Notes: generated from the letters alone by a model not told the origin. A stretch of DNA of 51,954 bases from an uncultured Pseudoflavonifractor sp. (GCA_904419835.1 CAJFTA010000007.1:1-51954); one strand, 5' to 3'. Counted from the stretch's first letter, positions 1-9,152 are shown. Numbers and translations: made by a program.

Positions 1-1
1 C

Positions 2-745
2 GACTACGCCGAGGCCCACAACGTGCCCCTGAAGATCTCCCGGGAGACCAACTACTCCAAGGACAAGAACCTGTGGCACCTGAGCCACGAGGGCCTGGAC
101 CTGGAGGACCCGGCCAACGAACCCCAGTACGACAAGCCCGGCTTCCTGGAGATGGGGGTCAGCCCCATCCAGGCCCCCGACGCCCCCACCTACATCACCC
201 TGGACTTTGAGAAGGGCTGGCCCGTGGCCTTCAACGGCGAGAAGATGAAGGCCAGCGACATCATCCGCAAGCTCAACGAGGTGGGCGGCGCCAACGGCAT
301 CGGCCTGCTGGACATCGTGGAGAACCGGCTGGTGGGCATGAAGGACCGGGGCGTGTATGAGACCCCCGGCGGCACTATCCTCTACCGGGCCCACGAGGTG
401 CTGGAGATGATCACCATCGACAAGGACACCGCCCACATGAAGAGCAAGCTGGCGGTGGACTTCGCCGACCTGGTGTACAACGGCAAGTGGTTCACCCCCC
501 TGCGGGAGGCGCTGTCCGCCTTTGCCGCCGAGACCCAGAAGCACGTCACCGGCACCGTGAAGCTGAAGCTCTACAAGGGCAACATCATCACCGCCGGCGT
601 CACCTCTCCCGAGACCCTCTACTCTGAGAACCTGGTCACCTTCGAGGAGAGCGACTACGACCAGAAGGACTCTCAGGGCTTCATCAACCTCTGGGGCCTG
701 CCCGACACCGTCCAGGCGCTGCGGGAGCAAGGCAAGCTGAAATAA
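2..745 (+). CDS. argG: Argininosuccinate synthase, 3' part (start outside window)
   Basis: The enzyme joins citrulline and aspartate, using ATP, to make argininosuccinate, the penultimate step of arginine synthesis in the cytosol. The reading frame is already open at base 2, so the gene begins upstream; about 247 C-terminal residues of a family usually near 400 are present. The visible part has the expected conserved stretches: NLWHLSHEGLDLEDP, the GIGLLDIVENRLVGMKDRGVYETPGG segment, and the C-terminal multimerisation helix region ending in LREQGKLK. The N-terminal PP-loop ATP site lies outside the window. It is the first visible gene of a co-directional arginine operon, with argH 97 bases downstream. 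The GTG at 23 is not the start, because family sequence continues upstream of it. Confidence 0.96.
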   Translation, partial: DYAEAHNVPLKISRETNYSKDKNLWHLSHEGLDLEDPANEPQYDKPGFLEMGVSPIQAPDAPTYITLDFEKGWPVAFNGEKMKASDIIRKLNEVGGANGIGLLDIVENRLVGMKDRGVYETPGGTILYRAHEVLEMITIDKDTAHMKSKLAVDFADLVYNGKWFTPLREALSAFAAETQKHVTGTVKLKLYKGNIITAGVTSPETLYSENLVTFEESDYDQKDSQGFINLWGLPDTVQALREQGKLK

Positions 746-759
746 GGAACCGCGTACAA

Positions 760-807
760 AGCCGGAAGGCGGGCGCCCTCAGCCAGAGGGACGCCTGCTC
801 TCCGGCT
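760..807 (+). other. Intercistronic stem-loop between argG and argH
   Basis: AGCCGGA (760-766) pairs with TCCGGCT (801-807), and CCCTC (776-780) pairs with GAGGG (786-790) inside it. No T-run follows, so it is more likely an RNA-processing or stability hairpin than a terminator. Its role is inferred. Confidence 0.45.
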
Positions 808-842
808 CTGCCGCAAAAGAGCAAAAAGTGAGGTAATGGCTT

Positions 843-2225
843 ATGAAACTGTGGGCAGGCCGGTTCCAGAAGGAGACCGACACCCTGGTAAACGACTTCA
901 ACTCCTCCATCACCTTTGACGCCCGGCTCTATCAGGAGGATATTGAGGGCTCCATGGCTCATGCCGCCATGCTGGGCAAGCAGGGCATCATCGAGGAGCA
1001 CGAGGCGGAGAAGATCATCGACGGCCTGAAGGCCATTCTGGAGGACATCAAGGCCGAGCGGGTGGAGCTGACCACCGACAACGAGGACATCCACATGAAC
1101 GTGGAGTCCCTGCTCACCGGCCGCCTGGGCGAGACGGGAAAGCGGCTCCACACCGCCCGCAGCCGGAACGACCAGGTGGCGGTGGACTTCCGCCTCTTTG
1201 TCAAGCGGGAAATTCCCACCATCATCCGCATGTGTCTGGACCTGGAGAAGGTACTGGTGAAGAAGGCCCAGGCCAATCTGGAGACCGTCATGCCCGGCTA
1301 TACCCACCTCCAGCGGGCCCAGCCCACCACCTTCGCCCACTACATGATGGCCTATGCCAACATGTTCCGCCGGGACGTGACGAGGCTGGAGGACTGCCTG
1401 GAGCGCATGGACGAGTGCCCCCTGGGCGCGGGCGCCCTGGCCACCTCCACCTACCCGGTGGACCGGTTCCAGACCGCCGCCGCCCTGGGCTTCCAAAAGC
1501 CCACCGACAACTCCATGGACTCGGTCTCCGACCGGGACTTTGCCATTGAGTTCCTCTCCGCCTGTTCCATCCTGATGATGCACCTGTCCCGGTTCTCCGA
1601 GGAGATCATCCTCTGGTGCTCCTGGGAGTTCAAGTTCGTGGAGCTGGACGACGCCTACTCCACCGGCTCCTCCATCATGCCCCAGAAGAAGAACCCGGAC
1701 GTGGCCGAGCTGGTCCGGGGCAAGACAGGGCGGGTGTACGGCTCCCTCATCACCCTGCTCACCGTCATGAAGGGCCTGCCCCTGGCCTACAACAAGGATA
1801 TGCAGGAGGACAAGGAGCCGGTGTTCGACGCCATCGACACGGTGGAGATGTGCCTGCCCGTGTTCACCGCCATGCTGGACACCCTGACCGTGCTGCCCAA
1901 TAACATGCGCCGGGCGGCCTCCGGCGGCTTCATCAACGCCACCGACTGCGCCGACTACCTGGTGAAGAAGGGCATGCCCTTCCGGGAGGCCTATATGATT
2001 GTGGGCCGGCTGGTGAACATGTGCATCAAGACCGGCGAGACCCTGGACACCCTGCCCCTGAAGGATTTCCGGGCCATCTCCGCGGCCTTTGACGAGGATG
2101 TGTACCACGCCCTGGAGCTCAAAACCTGCGTCAACGGCAGAAAGGCCTATGGCGGCCCTGCAAAGGAGGCCGTAGAGCAGCAGATTGCCAATATTCAGGC
2201 GTTTATCGAGGCGAGAGAAGCATGA
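843..2225 (+). CDS. argH: Argininosuccinate lyase
   Basis: Splits argininosuccinate into arginine and fumarate, the last step of arginine synthesis. The 460-residue product is full length for the fumarase/aspartase superfamily. Visible signatures are TARSRNDQVAVD near residue 104, GYTHLQRAQP at 152-161 (catalytic His region), and the flexible-loop motif GSSIMPQKKNPD near residue 275 with the catalytic serine. The start is the ATG at 843, preceded by a GAGGT ribosome site about nine bases upstream. Its stop overlaps the argC start by four bases (ATGA), which implies translational coupling. Nothing in the sequence suggests loss of function. Confidence 0.98.
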   Translation: MKLWAGRFQKETDTLVNDFNSSITFDARLYQEDIEGSMAHAAMLGKQGIIEEHEAEKIIDGLKAILEDIKAERVELTTDNEDIHMNVESLLTGRLGETGKRLHTARSRNDQVAVDFRLFVKREIPTIIRMCLDLEKVLVKKAQANLETVMPGYTHLQRAQPTTFAHYMMAYANMFRRDVTRLEDCLERMDECPLGAGALATSTYPVDRFQTAAALGFQKPTDNSMDSVSDRDFAIEFLSACSILMMHLSRFSEEIILWCSWEFKFVELDDAYSTGSSIMPQKKNPDVAELVRGKTGRVYGSLITLLTVMKGLPLAYNKDMQEDKEPVFDAIDTVEMCLPVFTAMLDTLTVLPNNMRRAASGGFINATDCADYLVKKGMPFREAYMIVGRLVNMCIKTGETLDTLPLKDFRAISAAFDEDVYHALELKTCVNGRKAYGGPAKEAVEQQIANIQAFIEAREA

Positions 2226-3163
2226 AAGCCAATGTGTATATTGACGGCAGGGAGGGCACCACCGGCCTTCAGATCTACGACCGCCTGTCCGGCCGGGCGG
2301 ACATCAATCTCCTGCTGATAGATGATGACAAGCGAAAAGACCTTACAGAGCGAAAGAAGTACCTCAACGGGGCGGATATCGTCTTTCTCTGCCTGCCCGA
2401 CGCGGCGGCAGTGGAGGCGGTGGGGCTCATCGATAACCCCAATACCCGGGTGATTGACGCGTCCACCGCCCACCGTACGGCGGCGGGGTGGGTGTACGGC
2501 TTCCCCGAGCTGCTGGCGGGCCAGCGGCAGCGGATCAAGTTCGCCAGGCGGGTGGCCAACCCGGGCTGCCACGCCACCGGCTTCCTCAGCATCGCCGCCC
2601 CTCTGGTGGCCATGGATATCCTCCCCGCGGACTATCCCGTCACCTGCTTTTCCCTCACCGGCTACTCCGGCGGCGGGAAGAAGATGATCGCCGAGTACGA
2701 GGGAGACGGGAAGGCGGAAGCCCTTTACAGTCCGAGAATCTACGGCACAAGCCTCAACCACAAGCACCTGCCCGAGATGCAGGCCCTGTCCGGGCTGAAG
2801 CATCCGCCCGTGTTCAGTCCCATTGTGGACGACTACTATAAGGGAATGGCCACGGGGATTCAGCTCCACAACGCCCTGCTGAAGGGAAAGCCCACGGCCC
2901 AGGACATCTGCGAGCTGCTGGGCCGCTACTACGAGGACCGGGCCATGGTGCGGGTGGCCCCCTGGGGGAGCGAGACCGGCATGCTGGCGGCCAACGCCTT
3001 CTCCGGGTACGACAACCTGGAGATCTCCGTCACCGGCAACGGGGAGCAGACCCTGATAGTCTCCCGCTTTGACAACCTGGGCAAGGGGGCCAGCGGCGCG
3101 GCGGTGCAGAACATGAATCTGATGCTGGGGCTGGACGAAACCACCGGCCTTGCTGTAAAATAA
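2222..3163 (+). CDS. argC: N-acetyl-gamma-glutamyl-phosphate reductase
   Basis: NADPH-dependent reduction of N-acetylglutamyl phosphate to the semialdehyde, the third step of ornithine synthesis. At 313 residues it belongs to the shorter type-2 ArgC group rather than the roughly 340-residue form. The catalytic Cys116 sits in NPGCHATG, and TGYSGGGKKM follows in the dimerisation/substrate loop. The N terminus (YIDGREGTTGLQIYDRL) is the type-2 version of the nucleotide-binding start. It overlaps argH by four bases, and a small hairpin precedes argJ. Confidence 0.96.
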   Translation: MKANVYIDGREGTTGLQIYDRLSGRADINLLLIDDDKRKDLTERKKYLNGADIVFLCLPDAAAVEAVGLIDNPNTRVIDASTAHRTAAGWVYGFPELLAGQRQRIKFARRVANPGCHATGFLSIAAPLVAMDILPADYPVTCFSLTGYSGGGKKMIAEYEGDGKAEALYSPRIYGTSLNHKHLPEMQALSGLKHPPVFSPIVDDYYKGMATGIQLHNALLKGKPTAQDICELLGRYYEDRAMVRVAPWGSETGMLAANAFSGYDNLEISVTGNGEQTLIVSRFDNLGKGASGAAVQNMNLMLGLDETTGLAVK

Positions 3164-3172
3164 AGGGACAGA

Positions 3173-3190
3173 CCGGCGCGGATGCGCCGG
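3173..3190 (+). other. Intercistronic hairpin between argC and argJ
   Basis: CCGGCGC (3173-3179) and GCGCCGG (3184-3190) form a perfect 7-bp stem with a 4-base loop. No T-run follows, so a transcript-stability or processing role is more likely than termination. Confidence 0.4.
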
Positions 3191-3212
3191 CACCGAAAGG
3201 GAAGTGTGAACA

Positions 3213-4478
3213 ATGAAGCAGATTTCCGGCGGCGTCACCGCGCCCATCGGCTTTACGGCGGGCGGCATCCGCTGCGGCGTGAAGAAGGGCCTGGCGGACG
3301 GCAATCAGCCTGTGATCTCCTCCATGACCGACTATCTCTCCGGCAAGAAGGACCTTGCCATGATTCTCTCGGAACAGGAGTGCACGGCGGCGGCGGTGTA
3401 CACCATGAACCGGGTGAAGGCCGCGCCATTGTACGTCACCATGGAGCACCTGGAGGACGGCGTGGCCCGGGGGGTCATCGCCAACTCAGGCAACGCCAAC
3501 GCCTGCGCCCCCGAGGGCCACGAGAACGCCAGGAAGATGTGCGAGGCGGCGGCGGAGGCCACCGGCCTCAAGCCCTCCGACTTTGTGGTGGCCTCCACCG
3601 GCGTCATCGGCCAGACCCTGAACATCGCCGCCATTGAGGCGGGGGTGCCTGTTCTGGCGGGACAGCTGAAAAAGGAGGGCGGCTCCGACGACGCGGCCCA
3701 CGCCATCATGACCACCGACACGGAGAAGAAGGAGATCGCCGTCACCACCGTCATCGGCGGCAGGACCGTGACCATCGGCGCCATCGCCAAGGGCTCGGGC
3801 ATGATCCACCCCAATATGGGCACCATGCTCTGCTTTGTCACCACAGACTGCGCCATCACCCACGAGCTGCTCCAGGACGCCCTCCACGAGATCGTGCCCC
3901 GCACCTTCAACCGGGTCACCGTGGACGGGGATACCTCCACCAACGACATGTGCGTGGTGCTGGCCAACGGCATGGCGGGCAACCCCCTCATCGAGTGGAA
4001 GGACGACAATTATACCCTCTTTGTCCAGGGCCTGCACCATGTCTGCGAGTCCCTGGCCAAGTGCATCGCCGGGGACGGCGAGGGCGCCACCCGCCTGGTG
4101 ACCTGCCGGGTGTGGCAGGCCCGCAGCGAGGAGAGCGCCGAGCGCCTGGCCAAGGCGGTGGTGGGGTCCCCACTGGTGAAGGCGGCCATGTTCGGCGCCG
4201 ACGCCAACTGGGGCCGGGTGCTGTGCGCCATGGGCTACTCCAAGGCCCCTTTCCGGCCTGAGTATGTGGACGTGAAGTTCGCCTCCGACCTGGGGGAGAT
4301 CCTGGTGTGCCAGAAGGGCTCCGGGGTGGACTTCGACGAGGAGAAGGCCAAGAACATCCTCTCCCGGGACAGTGTGGTCATCGACGTGTGCCTCCACGAG
4401 GGGGAGCACGAGGCCTCCTGCTGGGGCTGCGACCTGACCTACGACTATGTGAAAATCAACGGGGATTACAGAACCTGA
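3213..4478 (+). CDS. argJ: Bifunctional ornithine acetyltransferase / N-acetylglutamate synthase
   Basis: Transfers the acetyl group from N-acetylornithine to glutamate, recycling acetyl in the arginine pathway; bifunctional members also use acetyl-CoA. The 421-residue precursor belongs to a family that cleaves itself into alpha and beta chains before a catalytic threonine. The site here is Thr204 in HPNMGTMLCF, preceded by IAKGSGMIHP. The residue before the threonine is Gly where many homologues have Ala. No separate argA is visible in the operon, which agrees with ArgJ making N-acetylglutamate, but its mono- or bifunctionality cannot be settled from sequence. It starts at ATG 3213 after a purine-rich GGGAAG site. 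Confidence 0.97.
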   Translation: MKQISGGVTAPIGFTAGGIRCGVKKGLADGNQPVISSMTDYLSGKKDLAMILSEQECTAAAVYTMNRVKAAPLYVTMEHLEDGVARGVIANSGNANACAPEGHENARKMCEAAAEATGLKPSDFVVASTGVIGQTLNIAAIEAGVPVLAGQLKKEGGSDDAAHAIMTTDTEKKEIAVTTVIGGRTVTIGAIAKGSGMIHPNMGTMLCFVTTDCAITHELLQDALHEIVPRTFNRVTVDGDTSTNDMCVVLANGMAGNPLIEWKDDNYTLFVQGLHHVCESLAKCIAGDGEGATRLVTCRVWQARSEESAERLAKAVVGSPLVKAAMFGADANWGRVLCAMGYSKAPFRPEYVDVKFASDLGEILVCQKGSGVDFDEEKAKNILSRDSVVIDVCLHEGEHEASCWGCDLTYDYVKINGDYRT

Positions 4479-4490
4479 GGAGGTGCCCCC

Positions 4491-5360
4491 ATGGAGGCGA
4501 AGGCAATGTCCGATTCCCACGTGGAGCGGGCCAAGGTTCTGGCCGAGGCCCTGCCCTATATTCAGAAGTACTACGGCAAGACCGTGGTGGTGAAGTACGG
4601 CGGAAACGCCATGATCTCCGACGAGCTGCGCCACGCGGTTATCTCCGACATCATCCTGCTCCACCTGGTGGGCATCCACGTGGTGGTGGTCCACGGCGGC
4701 GGGCCGGAGATCAGCGACATGCTGAAGAAGATCGGCAAGGAGTCCCGCTTTGTGGACGGCCTGCGGTACACCGACCGGGAGACCATGGACGTGGTCCAGC
4801 AGGTGCTCTGCGGCAAGGTAAACAAGAACCTGACCGCTATGATCAACCACATGGGGGGCCGCGCCATCGGCCTGTGCGGCCTGGACGCGGGGCTGTTCAT
4901 GGCCCGGCAGCTGGATGAGAAGTACGGCCTGGTGGGGGAGATCACCCACGTCAACCCCGCCGTTGTGAACGACAGCCTGAACGACGGCTACATTCCGGTC
5001 ATCTCCACGGTGGCCCAGGGGGAGGACGCCGAGACGGCCTACAACATCAATGCGGACACAGCCGCGGCCAAGCTGGCGGTGGCCCTCAACGCCGAAAAGC
5101 TCATCCTGCTCACCGACGTGCGGGGCCTCCTGCGGGACCCAAGCGACGAGGACACCCTTCTGCCCGTGGTGGAGCTGTCCCAGGTGCCCGGCCTGGTGAA
5201 GGACGGCGTCGTCACCGGCGGCATGATCCCCAAGGTGGACTGCTGCGTGGAGGCGGTGCGCTCCGGCGTCAGGAGCACCATTATTCTGGACGGGCGGATT
5301 CCCCACTCCATCCTCATCGAGCTGCTGAGCGACGAGGGCGTGGGTACTATGCTGCTTTAA
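4491..5360 (+). CDS. argB: Acetylglutamate kinase
   Basis: Phosphorylates N-acetylglutamate, the second and usually feedback-controlled step of arginine synthesis. The 289-residue amino-acid-kinase fold shows VVKYGGNAM near residue 34, VVVVHGGGPEIS near 65, the VNPAVVNDSL region, and TDVRGLL near 206. The first ATG is chosen because GAGGAGGTG lies directly upstream; a second ATG at 4506 would give a product five residues shorter. The N-terminal helix before the kinase core resembles the longer, arginine-sensitive hexameric forms, so feedback inhibition is plausible but inferred. It sits between argJ and argD in the operon. Confidence 0.97.
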   Translation: MEAKAMSDSHVERAKVLAEALPYIQKYYGKTVVVKYGGNAMISDELRHAVISDIILLHLVGIHVVVVHGGGPEISDMLKKIGKESRFVDGLRYTDRETMDVVQQVLCGKVNKNLTAMINHMGGRAIGLCGLDAGLFMARQLDEKYGLVGEITHVNPAVVNDSLNDGYIPVISTVAQGEDAETAYNINADTAAAKLAVALNAEKLILLTDVRGLLRDPSDEDTLLPVVELSQVPGLVKDGVVTGGMIPKVDCCVEAVRSGVRSTIILDGRIPHSILIELLSDEGVGTMLL

Positions 5361-5413
5361 TCAAATAAAAGGCTCTGCCGCGCTGCGGCGGGCCCGCCAA
5401 GGGGGAGAGTCAA

Positions 5414-6598
5414 ATGACCCATGAAGAGCTGAGACAATTGGACCGCCGGTATGTCATGCAGACCTACGGCCGCTTTGACGTGGACCTGGACCACGGCAGC
5501 GGCGCCACGCTGTACGACCTGGCGGGCCGGGAATACATCGACTTTTCCAGCGGCATCGGCGTCAACTCGGTGGGCTACGCCCACCCCAAATGGGTGAAGG
5601 CGGTGGCCGACCAGGCCGGCAAGCTGGCCCATATCTCCAATCTGTTCTACTCCCAGCCCTACGCCAAGCTGGCCGAGCAGCTCTGCCGCCGGGCGGGCAT
5701 GGCGGACGTCTTTTTCGCCAACTCGGGCGCTGAGGCCAACGAGGGCATTATCAAGCTGGCCCGCAAGTACAGCTTTGACAAGTACGGCAAGGGCAGGGGC
5801 ACCATCATCACCCTGAAGAACTCCTTCCACGGCCGCACCATCACCACCCTGACCGCCACCGGCCAGGAGGTGTTCCACAACTATTTCTTCCCCTTCATCG
5901 ACGGCTTCCGGTACGCCGAGGCCAACAACATGGAGAGCGTGGCCGAGGTGGCGGGGCACGACGTGTGCGCCGTCATGCTGGAACTGGTCCAGGGTGAGGG
6001 CGGCGTGCTGCCCATGGACCAGGACTTTGTCCACGAGCTGGCGGTGCTCTGCGCCGAGCGGGACTGGCTGCTGCTGGTGGACGAGGTCCAGACCGGCGTG
6101 GGCCGGACGGGCACCCTCTTCGCCTTCCAGCAGTACGGCATCCTGCCCGACGCGGTGTCCTTCGCCAAGGGCATTGCCGGCGGCCTGCCCATGGGCGGCT
6201 TCATGGCGGGGGACAAGTGCCGGGACGTGCTGGGGCCGGGCACCCATGCCACCACCTTCGGCGGCAACCCCATCTGCGCCGCTGCGGCCCTGGCGGTGCT
6301 GGACATCCTGGACGAGGACACCCTGGCCCGGGTTAAGGAGAAGGGGAATTACCTCCGGGCCCGGATTGAGAAGATGGGCCTGGACTGCCTGGGCGCTACC
6401 CGGGGCCTGGGCATGATGATCGGCGTGGAGGTGGCTGGCGGACGCACCAATAAGGAGCTGGCCGCCAAACTGATTGACAACGGCCTGCTGGTGCTGACGG
6501 CGGGCAAGGCCCTGCGCCTGCTGCCGCCGCTGACCATCACCCGTGAGGAGATGGACAAGGGCCTGGAGATTATGGAAAAGACCCTCAAGGAACTGTAA
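5414..6598 (+). CDS. argD: Acetylornithine aminotransferase
   Basis: PLP-dependent class III aminotransferase converting N-acetylglutamate semialdehyde to N-acetylornithine. The 394-residue product is full length. Key residues are visible: NSGAEANE at 103-110 for phosphate binding, the LVDEVQTGVGRTG segment with the cofactor-ring Asp223, and the Schiff-base Lys252 in SFAKGIAGGLPMG. The start has a GGGGGAG ribosome site. Many ArgD proteins also act on succinyl-diaminopimelate, so a second role in lysine synthesis is possible. The gene is followed 18 bases later by argF. Confidence 0.97.
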   Translation: MTHEELRQLDRRYVMQTYGRFDVDLDHGSGATLYDLAGREYIDFSSGIGVNSVGYAHPKWVKAVADQAGKLAHISNLFYSQPYAKLAEQLCRRAGMADVFFANSGAEANEGIIKLARKYSFDKYGKGRGTIITLKNSFHGRTITTLTATGQEVFHNYFFPFIDGFRYAEANNMESVAEVAGHDVCAVMLELVQGEGGVLPMDQDFVHELAVLCAERDWLLLVDEVQTGVGRTGTLFAFQQYGILPDAVSFAKGIAGGLPMGGFMAGDKCRDVLGPGTHATTFGGNPICAAAALAVLDILDEDTLARVKEKGNYLRARIEKMGLDCLGATRGLGMMIGVEVAGGRTNKELAAKLIDNGLLVLTAGKALRLLPPLTITREEMDKGLEIMEKTLKEL

Positions 6599-6616
6599 CG
6601 GAAGGAGTATCGGAAC

Positions 6617-7540
6617 ATGCAGAAGGACCTGCTCAAGCTGCTGGATCTGACCAAGGAGGACATCATCAAAATCCTCAACGTGGCCGACCAGATGAAGTAC
6701 AACCAGAAGCACGGGCTGACCCACAACTACCTCCAGGGCAAGACCCTGGCCATGATCTTTGAGAAAAATTCCACCCGAACCCGCGTCTCCTTTGAGACCG
6801 GCATGTTCCAGCTGGGGGGCCACGCCCTGTTTCTCTCCGGCAAGGAGAGTCAGATCGGCCGGGGCGAGCCCATTGAGGATACCGCCCGGGTGCTCTCTCG
6901 GTACTGTGACGGCATCATGATCCGCACCTTCGGTCAGGACGAGGTGGAGACCCTGGCCAGGTACGCCTCCATCCCGGTCATCAACGGCCTGACCGACTTC
7001 GCCCACCCCTGCCAGGTGCTGGCCGACCTGATGACCATCCGGGAGCACAAGGCCCGGCTGGAGGGGCTGAAGCTGTGCTTCATCGGCGACGGCAACAACA
7101 TGGCCAACTCCCTCATTGTGGGCGGCCTGAAGTGCGGCATGGACGTGTCGGTGGCCTGCCCCGAGGGGTATGACCCGGACCAGAAGGTGCTGGACTTCGC
7201 CAAGACCGTCACAGACAGCAAATTCCAGCTCTGCCGGACGCCGGAGGAGGCCGCCGTGGACGCCGACGTGATGATCACCGACGTGTGGGCCTCCATGGGC
7301 CAGGAGGGGGAGAAGGCCGCCCGGGAGAAGGCCTTTGCCGGCTTCCAGGTCAACGACGCCCTCATGGCTCTGGCCCACGAGGGCTGCATGGTGCAGCACT
7401 GCCTGCCCGCCCATCGGGGCGAGGAGATTACGGCAGAGGTCTTCGAGGCCCACGCCGGCGAGATCTTCGACGAGGCCGAGAACCGCCTCCACGCCCAGAA
7501 GGCGGTCATGTTCCTGCTCATGGGCGGCGAGCACGCCTGA
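6617..7540 (+). CDS. argF: Ornithine carbamoyltransferase
   Basis: Makes citrulline from ornithine and carbamoyl phosphate. The 307-residue protein has the carbamoyl-phosphate loop STRTR at 52-56, HPCQ at 130-133, and the ornithine-site HCLPAHR beginning at His261. These together separate it from aspartate carbamoyltransferase. It is the last gene of the arginine operon, with GGAAGGAG upstream of the ATG and a strong bidirectional terminator starting 8 bases after the stop. carA and carB are not in the window, so carbamoyl phosphate must come from elsewhere. A catabolic (arginine deiminase) role is less likely in this biosynthetic operon. Confidence 0.97.
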   Translation: MQKDLLKLLDLTKEDIIKILNVADQMKYNQKHGLTHNYLQGKTLAMIFEKNSTRTRVSFETGMFQLGGHALFLSGKESQIGRGEPIEDTARVLSRYCDGIMIRTFGQDEVETLARYASIPVINGLTDFAHPCQVLADLMTIREHKARLEGLKLCFIGDGNNMANSLIVGGLKCGMDVSVACPEGYDPDQKVLDFAKTVTDSKFQLCRTPEEAAVDADVMITDVWASMGQEGEKAAREKAFAGFQVNDALMALAHEGCMVQHCLPAHRGEEITAEVFEAHAGEIFDEAENRLHAQKAVMFLLMGGEHA

Positions 7541-7547
7541 GAGACGA

Positions 7548-7587
7548 AACAACAGCCCTGACACACGCAGGTGTCAGGGCTGTTGTT
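7548..7587. terminator. Bidirectional terminator between argF and the GNAT gene
   Basis: A perfect 17-bp stem (7548-7564 with 7571-7587) with a 6-base loop. The arms begin with AACAAC and end with GTTGTT, giving T-rich tails on both strands. It lies between converging genes and overlaps the last base positions of the leftward gene's stop codon. Confidence 0.9.
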
Positions 7588-8042
7588 CATTTCAGGGAAA
7601 GTCTGTACACATCCAGGCCGTCTCTGTGTTCCACAAACGAGAACCGGTGTTTCAGCGCAATGTTCCCTGTGGCGGTCTGGGCGGGCAGACACTCGATGAT
7701 TAGATTGTCCGTCTTGTCTCGTGCATCCTCAATGAGGCACTGCGTCAGCTCGCTGGCATAGCCCATGCCCCAATGGCGCTTATGCAGGACCCAGCCGATT
7801 TCATAGGAGCCGGCATCGTAGGGATGGTAAATGACATACCCGATAAACGCCTGATGGAAGTCCTCTACTGCATAGATCTGCGGCGGATCTGCCATCCCGC
7901 ACCGGCGCAGAAACGCTTCGGCCGCTTCTCTTGTGTATGGCGCTTCCAGGTATTTCATCACTTCTTCATCAGACAGCAGATTAAATAAGTCGTCCAAATC
8001 GTCTGCCTGAAACCTCCGAATTTGCAGCCGTGCCGTATGCAT
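7587..8042 (-). CDS. GNAT-family N-acetyltransferase (RimJ/RimL-like)
   Basis: Transfers acetyl from acetyl-CoA to an unknown amine; the substrate could be a ribosomal protein N terminus, an amino acid or a small amine. The 151-residue product opens with RLQIRRFQADDLDDLFNLLSDEEVMKYLE, typical of the Acetyltransf_3 group. It carries the YEIGWVLHKRHWGMGYASE segment that forms the acetyl-CoA pyrophosphate loop, followed by the ALKHRFSFVEH region. It converges on argF and shares its terminator. The start has a GGAG site eight bases upstream. Its upstream neighbour degV ends in its own terminator, so it may be transcribed alone. Confidence 0.85.
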   Translation of the reverse strand: MHTARLQIRRFQADDLDDLFNLLSDEEVMKYLEAPYTREAAEAFLRRCGMADPPQIYAVEDFHQAFIGYVIYHPYDAGSYEIGWVLHKRHWGMGYASELTQCLIEDARDKTDNLIIECLPAQTATGNIALKHRFSFVEHRDGLDVYRLSLK

Positions 8043-8081
8043 AGTGCTTCTCCGTAATTATAAATTCAATCTCTCAAGGAC

Positions 8082-8118
8082 AAAAGCAGCGGCGGCCAGG
8101 CAAATGCCCGGCTGCCGC
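8082..8118 (-). terminator. Terminator downstream of the DegV gene
   Basis: Read leftward, a GC-rich stem (8118-8106 with 8101-8089, two imperfect positions) with a 4-base loop is followed shortly by TTTT (8085-8082). It lies between the stop of the DegV gene and the start of the GNAT gene. Confidence 0.75.
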
Positions 8119-8132
8119 AGTGCCTTTTATAA

Positions 8133-8978
8133 TTATTTGCTGCGGATAAAGAGAATGCCCAGGGTGTTGGGGCCGCAGTGGGTGGACACGGTGCAGCCCG
8201 CCCTGGTCTCCAGAATCTCCTTAAAGGGGGCGTACTTGGCGATGGCGGCCCGCACCTGGTCCACGGTGTCCTGAGGCGCGGTGGAGTATGTAATGAAAAT
8301 CCGGTCGGTCTCCAGATCGGTCCGGCCCTGGAGCCGGTCCCTCACGTAGTCCAGCACGCACTTTTCAAAGGTACCCCGGTATTTCTTGGCCACGCCCATC
8401 TTGCCGTCCTTCACCTCGATGCAGGGCTTGAGCCGGAGCAGGTTGGCCCCCAGCATGGCCACGGCGGAGCACCGGCCGCCCTTTACCATGTAGTCCAGAC
8501 GGTTGAGGATGAAGCTGGCCTCCACCCGGCCGGTCAGGTCTTTCAGATAGGAGATAATTTCCTCGGGGGCCATGCCGGTCTCGGCGGCCAGGGCGGCCTC
8601 GATGACCACCAGCCCGTGGCCGGTGGAGAGATTGCGGGAGTCCACCACGTAGACGTTGTCAAACTCCTCGGCCGCGATGCAGGCGTTCTGATGGCAGGAG
8701 GAGAACTCGGCGCTGATGTTGATGTGAATGACCGCGTCGTGGACAGGGGAGAGGCGGGCGAACACATCCCGGTACTCGCCCACGCTGACCGCGGTGGTGG
8801 AGGTGATGTCTCCGCCTGCATCCACATGGCGGAAGATATCGCCGGGGGTGATCTCCAGCCCGTCCCGGTAGGGCTTACCATCCTTGACGATGGTAAGCGG
8901 GACGATTTCAACCTGATAGCGGCTGATCAGCTCGGGAGAGAGGTCGCAGGTGCTGTCGGACGTAATTTTAATGGACAT
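8133..8978 (-). CDS. DegV family fatty-acid-binding protein
   Basis: DegV proteins bind long-chain fatty acids; homologues (FakB) present exogenous fatty acids to the kinase FakA for phosphorylation. The 281-residue product begins IKITSDSTCDLS, the canonical DegV N terminus. It continues with TSTTAVS (usual TSxPS), INISAEFSSCHQNA, a VDSRNLSTGHGL loop and GGRCSAVAML, all lipid-pocket segments. The start is placed at 8978 because AAAGGAG lies just upstream; an upstream codon at 9008 would add ten residues without a ribosome site. No fakA-like gene is in the window, so the lipid and partner are unknown. A clear promoter lies about 110 bases upstream. Confidence 0.93.
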   Translation of the reverse strand: MSIKITSDSTCDLSPELISRYQVEIVPLTIVKDGKPYRDGLEITPGDIFRHVDAGGDITSTTAVSVGEYRDVFARLSPVHDAVIHINISAEFSSCHQNACIAAEEFDNVYVVDSRNLSTGHGLVVIEAALAAETGMAPEEIISYLKDLTGRVEASFILNRLDYMVKGGRCSAVAMLGANLLRLKPCIEVKDGKMGVAKKYRGTFEKCVLDYVRDRLQGRTDLETDRIFITYSTAPQDTVDQVRAAIAKYAPFKEILETRAGCTVSTHCGPNTLGILFIRSK

Positions 8979-9085
8979 AACGGCTCCTTTCCAGCGGCGA
9001 GGGAACAAAGATGCGCTGTCAAATCAAGAGTAACAGGCCGGACAGCCGGAAAATCCGGTGTAAAGCAGTTGAATCCGCTGTCTTT

Positions 9086-9114
9086 ATTTTAGCCGTCAAA
9101 AAATGGATTGTCAA
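9086..9114 (-). promoter_or_regulatory. Sigma-A promoter for the DegV gene
   Basis: Read leftward: TTGACA (9114-9109), a 17-base spacer and TAAAAT (9091-9086), close to the housekeeping consensus. The predicted start near 9079 gives a leader of about 100 bases. Confidence 0.8.
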
Positions 9115-9152
9115 TCCGGCGGGGGGAGCGGGAGAGACAAATTAAGAACAAA

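Noticed and set aside
8057..8062. Perfect TATAAT on the minus strand upstream of the GNAT gene
   Set aside because: A start from it would fall on or past the ribosome site and there is no matching -35; likely a chance match in an AT-rich gap.
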